From Thermoplasmata archaeon (GTDB taxonomy: Archaea; Thermoplasmatota; Thermoplasmata; SG8-5; JAGLSY01), in the NCBI GenBank assembly GCA_023135545.1, contig JAGLSY010000237.1:1-5774 (forward strand): DNA of 5,774 bases, given 5' to 3'. Shown here in pieces: positions 1 to 4,220 of this stretch (positions are counted from its first letter, which is position 1; each line of letters opens with the position of its first letter). The notes under the pieces were generated by a model, which saw nothing but the letters and a program-made list of their open reading frames with translations, was not told where the DNA came from and made no database searches. The translations under genes were made by a program, and so were the position numbers.

Positions 1-21
1 TCGTTCAATCACTGAAGGTTA

Positions 22-879
22 ATGGATGGTAAATCGATGGGACCGCAAGACAAAAAGAAAAAGCTGGATGACAAGGCCCAGATAAATCTGAGGAATAACA
101 TATTCTTCGTAGCCTCATCCCTGATGATAGTGGCAACTATAATTCTCCAGAATCCTCTCATCATTTTCTCGCTGTTCTTGCTTACAATCCTTCACCTGGT
201 CCATCATTCCAAGGCCAACGGCAACAAGGCTCCAAAATCCTTTTTCAAGACGATTATAGCCGCCCGCAGGAAAAAAAGGATAGCCAGGCTGACCGAAGAA
301 CGCATGAGGGTCATAAGGGGAAAGCTCTACCGCCCCCGAAATCTAATACTCTTCGTGCCTTTGATGATATGCATAGTTGTTCTCTATCTATTTCTCTCCC
401 ACACCGTATTCTTTGCGGTTGTTACGTCAGATAGCATGTCGCCCTCCTTCAAGACCGGGGATTTGCTGCTTATGCAGGGCCACGGCTATGACCTGGAAGA
501 GGATGATATCATAATGTTCAAAGTGGATGCGGTGCAGGAGCTGGTCATTCACAGGGTTGACACCATAAGCGAGGACGGAATTCTGACGAGGGGCGATGCC
601 CTCGACAAGACCGACAAATGGATAATCGCCGAGAATGATGTTCAGGCCGAGGTTTTGAACTTCAACGACAACCCAATCGTTTTCAAGGATGCTGGCTGGT
701 ACTTTATTGACAATGCCCCGGCCGATTCCTCACCCTTCTCCGAAGAACTGCAGTTCACCACTCTGATGATGGTGACCATGAAAGATATAGGCTTGTTAAT
801 TTTCATACTGGCCGTGGTGTTGTACCTGGCATTTACAGTAAGGGATATAAGATTTTCATCGGCCGTCAGGCGAAGGTGA
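22..879 (+). CDS. Signal peptidase I, archaeal/Sec11 (S26B) type, with extra N-terminal membrane hairpin
   Basis: Membrane serine protease predicted to remove signal peptides from Sec-exported proteins on the outer face of the membrane. The catalytic block follows a membrane segment: TSDSMSP at residues 135-141, with Ser138 as the likely nucleophile. VIHRV at 175-179 supplies His177, which takes the place of the bacterial Lys and marks the archaeal/eukaryotic S26B class. TRGDALDKTD at 189-198 holds two Asp residues, 192 and 198, six apart as in archaeal enzymes. Membrane segments are seen at about 27-43, 45-62, 108-126 and 254-272. The first two form a hairpin not needed for the core fold, and a strongly basic loop (about 76-107) follows it. 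An in-frame TGA at 13-15 shows the gene is complete at its 5' end. ATG22 has AAGGTT almost touching it, so ATG37 (residue 6, MGPQDKKKK), six bases after GGATGGT, may be the true start. The family call is firm; the cargo is unknown. Confidence 0.95.
   Translation: MDGKSMGPQDKKKKLDDKAQINLRNNIFFVASSLMIVATIILQNPLIIFSLFLLTILHLVHHSKANGNKAPKSFFKTIIAARRKKRIARLTEERMRVIRGKLYRPRNLILFVPLMICIVVLYLFLSHTVFFAVVTSDSMSPSFKTGDLLLMQGHGYDLEEDDIIMFKVDAVQELVIHRVDTISEDGILTRGDALDKTDKWIIAENDVQAEVLNFNDNPIVFKDAGWYFIDNAPADSSPFSEELQFTTLMMVTMKDIGLLIFILAVVLYLAFTVRDIRFSSAVRRR
24..30 (+). promoter_or_regulatory. Possible ribosome-binding site for an internal start at 37
   Basis: GGATGGT lies six bases before ATG37, a normal spacing, and is an imperfect match to GGAGGT. 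The other candidate, AAGGTT at 15-20, ends one base before ATG22, which is too close. This favours a 280-residue signal peptidase over the 285-residue form. The call rests only on spacing and a weak match. Confidence 0.3.
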
Positions 880-885
880 TGAACA

Positions 886-894
886 AAATATTTA
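886..894 (+). promoter_or_regulatory. Possible TATA box upstream of the TPR/zinc-ribbon gene
   Basis: AAATATTTA in the 48-bp gap after the signal peptidase gene is AT-rich and resembles an archaeal TATA box. A start about 25 bases downstream would give a leader of only about 10-15 bases and would partly remove the ribosome-binding sequence at 911-922. It may therefore be a weak internal promoter or merely spacer sequence. Confidence 0.25.
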
Positions 895-910
895 CATAAG
901 TGAATAATAT

Positions 911-922
911 GGAAGGTCAGGT
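911..922 (+). promoter_or_regulatory. Ribosome-binding region for the gene starting at 928
   Basis: GGAAGGTCAGGT holds two AGGT cores, each able to pair with the CACCTCC end of archaeal 16S rRNA. The second core ends five bases before ATG928, which supports that start over the in-frame ATG at 937. Confidence 0.45.
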
Positions 923-927
923 ATCAA

Positions 928-2709
928 ATGAAGAACATGGAAAAGATTGAGGAATTCAAGGCCCTGCTTAGGAGCAAGGAGGGACTATGGGAGTGCATGG
1001 AGGGACTGGACAATGAGGACCCCAGCTCCATAGACTGCTTTGGTATTTTCCTCAAGAGCAATCCGGAAGACATTGATGCCCATATCGGAAAGGCACTGGC
1101 CATCTACAATACCGGCAGATGGGAGGATGCCATCAAGCAGCTGACAGAGGGGCTTAGGCTGGATCCTGCTTATGAGCCTGGCCTTTTGATAAGGGCCGAA
1201 ATACTGAGGGAAAGGGGCAAACTGCAGTTTGCCCTGAAATTTTATGAAAAACTCCTGGTCATTTCCCCATCTGATGAGAATTATTTGGAACAGAAGGCCG
1301 AGCTTCTTGAAGAGATGAGCAAGGAGGAGGACGAGCCAGATGAGGAAGGCCCCCGACCAGAGCCACAGGATGAGAGTGCCGACGACTCTGAGAGGGTGAT
1401 GATGTTCAGAGGCATGAAAGTCACGAAGGCACCGGCTCCAGAGTTCATTCCGGGGGAAGTCGAGGAGCTTCCGGAAGTGCCGGATGATGAGCCCCCCGAA
1501 GAAAGCCCTAGTAAGGAAAAATGCCCCAAGTGCGACTTCATGAAAGAGGATGGCCTACCCTGTCAATTCTGTGACTTGGACGGCTCAGTGAAAGACACGA
1601 TAGATATGATCCCGGATGGGGAACTGGATAACCTGATAGATGAGCTAGATGACCTTGACCTGGATGAAATTGACAGGCTTAGCGCCACGGAAGAGGAAAT
1701 AGATGATGAAGAGTCCATAGAGCGAGATATGGAAGAGCTGGGAGAACTTGTTTGTGAGGGTTGCGGTGACATACTGGACCCCGATGATGAAATATGCAGG
1801 AACTGCGGTGAGGAACCTGACAAGGTAATGGTGATGAGGGGCATCATGGTTTCCAAGGTGTCGGAAGCCGATTCCCCTGCCCTTAACAACTACGAAGAGG
1901 ACCGTTGGTCATCCTTTGTAGACAAAGCCAGAACCGACAGGAACAGAACCGTAAGCATAGTAGGCATCTTCTGCATAATCTCCATCGCCATATACCTGAT
2001 ATTCATTTCCTTGCTGGCCATATATGACAGCTTCTTCGTGGAGTTCGACACCATTGTTCTCATTCCAAACCTCATCATATTCATAATGGGGTTCGGAGCC
2101 CTGTACGGGGGAGTCAGCGTCGCCAAGAATTCAATTGTCTTCGACCATTTCCTTGATTCTATATTCGAGACCGAGATTTATCCCAGGCTGGAGCCGGCCC
2201 TTGAGGAGGTCGCCCAGGTGCAGGCCAGGCTGGACAACATCGAGGACAAAATAGAAAGAATGAACATGAACATATCGAGGAGTGGCAAATACCCATCGGC
2301 AGCTGAATTCCCGGCGGTTGCCATATCCAACAGGATAACTTCATTTTTGAAGATAGTGGTCGTGATAAACATCACCATCGGGATACTCATGTACACCATA
2401 TCCAACCCGGGCAGGTACGCACCCTATCTCTTCACCATAATGTTCATGCTCTGGTGGGGTGTCATAACCGATGATTACGATCTCTGGAAGAATGCGATCT
2501 CCTGGGCCTGGGCAATACTCCCCATATTCGCCGTGCCATTCATGTCCATATTCCTTTATGTGGTCATGCCGATAGGAACATTGATCGGATTGATAGGCGG
2601 CTTCCTGATAATATATGCTTACTCCTACTTTGCCTGGGTAAGGTATTATGTGGAGGGAAAACTTCCCTTCAACGTCCACGAGGCCCAGCTTGAAGACGAA
2701 GAGGAATAG
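928..2709 (+). CDS. TPR and double zinc-ribbon polytopic membrane protein of unknown function
   Basis: I do not recognise this as a named family. Residues 47-114 form two TPR-like helical repeats (for example AIYNTGRWEDAIKQLTEGL), possibly preceded by a degenerate one at 13-46; TPRs bind protein partners. A long, very acidic, low-complexity region (about 130-330) follows. It contains two four-cysteine zinc ribbons, C199/C202-C212/C215 and C276/C279-C290/C293. A 12-residue motif occurs before the first ribbon (156-167) and again after the second (299-310). The C-terminal half is membrane embedded, with segments at about 342-366, 375-397, 470-491, 498-514, 525-547 and 550-572. A coiled-coil-like stretch (about 420-448) separates segments 2 and 3, and the tail is acidic (LEDEEE). 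There is no signal peptide, so the TPR/zinc half is probably cytoplasmic. It follows the signal peptidase by 48 bp and precedes the surface-protein gene by 26 bp, suggesting an operon. A scaffold or regulator at the membrane is an inference only. Confidence 0.9.
   Translation: MKNMEKIEEFKALLRSKEGLWECMEGLDNEDPSSIDCFGIFLKSNPEDIDAHIGKALAIYNTGRWEDAIKQLTEGLRLDPAYEPGLLIRAEILRERGKLQFALKFYEKLLVISPSDENYLEQKAELLEEMSKEEDEPDEEGPRPEPQDESADDSERVMMFRGMKVTKAPAPEFIPGEVEELPEVPDDEPPEESPSKEKCPKCDFMKEDGLPCQFCDLDGSVKDTIDMIPDGELDNLIDELDDLDLDEIDRLSATEEEIDDEESIERDMEELGELVCEGCGDILDPDDEICRNCGEEPDKVMVMRGIMVSKVSEADSPALNNYEEDRWSSFVDKARTDRNRTVSIVGIFCIISIAIYLIFISLLAIYDSFFVEFDTIVLIPNLIIFIMGFGALYGGVSVAKNSIVFDHFLDSIFETEIYPRLEPALEEVAQVQARLDNIEDKIERMNMNISRSGKYPSAAEFPAVAISNRITSFLKIVVVINITIGILMYTISNPGRYAPYLFTIMFMLWWGVITDDYDLWKNAISWAWAILPIFAVPFMSIFLYVVMPIGTLIGLIGGFLIIYAYSYFAWVRYYVEGKLPFNVHEAQLEDEEE
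1393..1428 (+). repeat. First copy of duplicated 12-residue motif [RK]VMxxRGxxV[TS]K
   Basis: Residues 156-167 of the TPR/zinc-ribbon protein read RVMMFRGMKVTK. The copy at 1822-1857 reads KVMVMRGIMVSK. Six of twelve positions are identical (V, M, R, G, V, K) and most others are conservative changes. This copy lies before zinc ribbon 1 in an otherwise acidic, disordered-looking stretch, so the hydrophobic/basic motif stands out. Its function is unknown. Confidence 0.6.
1522..1572 (+). other. Zinc ribbon 1 (CPKC...CQFC)
   Basis: Two CxxC pairs, CPKC at residues 199-202 and CQFC at 212-215, are separated by nine residues. This is a compact rubredoxin-like knuckle pair that should bind one Zn2+. 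It is smaller than typical ribbons, and the second knuckle lacks the usual Gly after CxxC. Confidence 0.7.
1753..1806 (+). other. Zinc ribbon 2 (CEGCG...CRNCG)
   Basis: CEGCG at residues 276-280 and CRNCG at 290-294, separated by ten residues, form a canonical short zinc ribbon of the zinc-ribbon_2 style common in archaeal proteins. The second copy of the duplicated 12-residue motif follows directly. Confidence 0.8.
1822..1857 (+). repeat. Second copy of duplicated 12-residue motif
   Basis: Residues 299-310, KVMVMRGIMVSK, follow zinc ribbon 2 by five residues. Paired with the copy at 1393-1428, it brackets the two zinc ribbons. The DNA of the two copies has diverged clearly while the amino-acid pattern is kept, which suggests selection on the protein rather than a recent duplication. 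Confidence 0.6.
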
Positions 2710-2719
2710 GGTGCTGGAC

Positions 2720-2727
2720 AGGTGGTT
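2720..2727 (+). promoter_or_regulatory. Ribosome-binding site for the surface-protein gene
   Basis: AGGTGGTT matches AGGTGAT-type archaeal ribosome-binding sites with one mismatch in the core. It lies in the 26-bp gap after the TAG of the preceding gene and ends eight bases before ATG2736. It supports this start, which also gives a proper signal peptide. Confidence 0.45.
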
Positions 2728-2735
2728 GAAACCCC

Positions 2736-4154
2736 ATGATCGGTGTTAAAAGTTGGTCGAACATATGCGTGATAATCACTATCGCGGTTCTTTTATCCCT
2801 TATCATGAGCCAGCCTGCCGATGCCCAGGAGCCTCCACAGAACGCCACCGGTTTCTACCACTGGTTCGAAATAATACAGGGTGATATTCCAGACACGGAG
2901 CAGTTCGAGCCGGACAATGTGATGATAATCCACGACACCATGTTCTTCGTTATTCCCTGGTACGAGTCCAGGGTGTACATCAACGTGCCGGAAGGGAGCG
3001 AGGTGGGTTATATACTGGATGTTCACAACATTTTCAGGAACGCCACATACGCCATGTCCGAATACGAGAACTGGTATTACTGGGAGTTCGACGAGAATGC
3101 CGAGAGGGACCTGGATGCATCCATCACCCATGCCAACAATACGGTTTTCCTCAACGGCATCTACGATCCCGGTCTGCTGAATATTACGGATTACGGGATT
3201 GCCCTGAAGCCGGGCATCACCTATGCCGAATACACGTCCCTGCCCCAGGCTGTTTCGGATGCGGTGAACATCACGTCCGCGAGGGCGGTCTTCCAGACCA
3301 ACTCCGATAATGTAACTTTTCTACTCTCAAATGACAATGGAACGACATGGAGCCAGGCCGCCAATGGAACATCTGTATCCTTCCCATCCAATGGCACCTT
3401 GCTGAAATACAGGGTGATAATTTCCGATGACCAGATGCCCGAGGCCTGGGTGACCAACATCTCCATCGAATACTCCTACACACCAGCTTCCACCACAGTC
3501 GCTCTCAAGGCCGAGTATATCATACTGGTCGATGAGGAATCACCCTACTTCGCCATCCAGAAGCAGTTCTTTTACGATATCGAGGATATAAACATCCTAC
3601 TGTATTATGAAGAAGGGTTCAAGGCGGCCTCCACCAACATCACCTGGATGGAGCATTTCGAGATAGACCAGGCCATGCTCCAGGTCTTCCAGAAGGAAAA
3701 CAAATCATTTCATATGGGTTCTGCCGAGCCGGGAAGTTTAATTTCCCTCTCAGTGCACGAGGATACCGAGGTATCTGGCCAGCCCGATTACTATCTTTAT
3801 TCGATTGCGGCGGTAGTGGTCATAATCGGCCTGACCGGCCTGTATTTGAGCCGGAGAAACAAGGGGAGCGCCGATTCAGATGAGGAGGAAGATGAGGATG
3901 AAAGGGGTGATGAGGATGACGGAGCAAAGGAGGGTCCCGAAGAAGAGCCAGATGGCGGCAAACCGGATGAGGAAACTCCTTCTACATCCGAGGCAGATCT
4001 CATCACCCAGAAGGAAAACATCCTGAAGGCCTTGAAGATACTGGATGCCGATTTTGAAAATGGAAACATATCAAAGGATGTATACGAGGAATTGAAGTCA
4101 AATTATAAGAAGGAAGCCATCAACATAATGAAGGAACTGGATAATATTCAGTGA
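2736..4154 (+). CDS. Secreted, glycosylatable single-pass surface protein with CcmI-like cytoplasmic tail
   Basis: No named family recognised. Residues 1-30 are a signal peptide: short basic n-region, hydrophobic core at about 10-24, and cleavage expected after Ala-Asp-Ala (28-30), leaving mature Gln31. The ectodomain (31-350) has many aromatic residues and twelve N-X-S/T sequons. Its middle (about 165-248) looks like a beta-sandwich of the kind seen in surface proteins, with NVTFLLSNDNGTTW, then GTLLKYRVIISDD and IEYSYT. A second beta-rich part spans about 255-345. One membrane helix (about 353-371) is followed by a basic stop-transfer RR, an Asp/Glu-rich linker (379-412) and a helical tail (422-472). 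The tail has the pattern LKALKILDADFENGNIS then YEELKSNYKKEA, resembling SHOCT or CcmI-type tails. It is likely a type I membrane protein at the cell surface, co-transcribed with the preceding gene and convergent with a multiheme cytochrome. Cytochrome maturation is possible; a structural or binding surface role is equally open. Confidence 0.9.
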   Translation: MIGVKSWSNICVIITIAVLLSLIMSQPADAQEPPQNATGFYHWFEIIQGDIPDTEQFEPDNVMIIHDTMFFVIPWYESRVYINVPEGSEVGYILDVHNIFRNATYAMSEYENWYYWEFDENAERDLDASITHANNTVFLNGIYDPGLLNITDYGIALKPGITYAEYTSLPQAVSDAVNITSARAVFQTNSDNVTFLLSNDNGTTWSQAANGTSVSFPSNGTLLKYRVIISDDQMPEAWVTNISIEYSYTPASTTVALKAEYIILVDEESPYFAIQKQFFYDIEDINILLYYEEGFKAASTNITWMEHFEIDQAMLQVFQKENKSFHMGSAEPGSLISLSVHEDTEVSGQPDYYLYSIAAVVVIIGLTGLYLSRRNKGSADSDEEEDEDERGDEDDGAKEGPEEEPDGGKPDEETPSTSEADLITQKENILKALKILDADFENGNISKDVYEELKSNYKKEAINIMKELDNIQ

Positions 4155-4155
4155 T

Positions 4156-4169
4156 TTCCAAGTTTGGAA
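4156..4169. terminator. Short palindrome in the convergent spacer, possible terminator element
   Basis: TTCCAAGTTTGGAA is a perfect 6-bp inverted repeat with a 2-base centre (in practice a 5-bp stem with a 4-base loop), starting one base after the stop at 4154. The rest of the 66-bp spacer is AT-rich, including AAAAGAATTTT at 4195-4205. The stem is weak and no long T-run follows at once, so this is only a plausible termination region for the two converging transcripts. Confidence 0.25.
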
Positions 4170-4220
4170 TCTGCTAATTTGATTATCTTTGGCTAAAAGA
4201 ATTTTGTTCATGCCATCAGA

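Noticed and set aside
1..21. Tail of an upstream gene ending at TGA 13-15
   Set aside because: Only four codons precede the stop; nothing supports coding over any other frame.
1281..2679. Several - strand open frames inside the TPR/zinc-ribbon gene
   Set aside because: Their Ser/Pro-rich or His/Tyr-rich products are what the opposite strand of Glu/Asp-rich and Ile-rich coding sequence gives; the + strand frame has TPRs, zinc ribbons and membrane segments.
3874..3970. Purine-rich, GAT/GAG-repetitive tract as a possible regulatory or triplex-forming element
   Set aside because: It is fully explained by the Asp/Glu-rich linker of the surface protein, with varied codons.
2793..4069. Open frames on the - strand inside the surface-protein gene
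   Set aside because: The + strand frame has a signal peptide, sequons and a membrane helix; the antisense products show no such features.
4155..4220. Small RNA or hidden small gene in the convergent spacer
   Set aside because: The 66-bp spacer is AT-rich with one weak palindrome and no ribosome-binding site plus frame worth calling.
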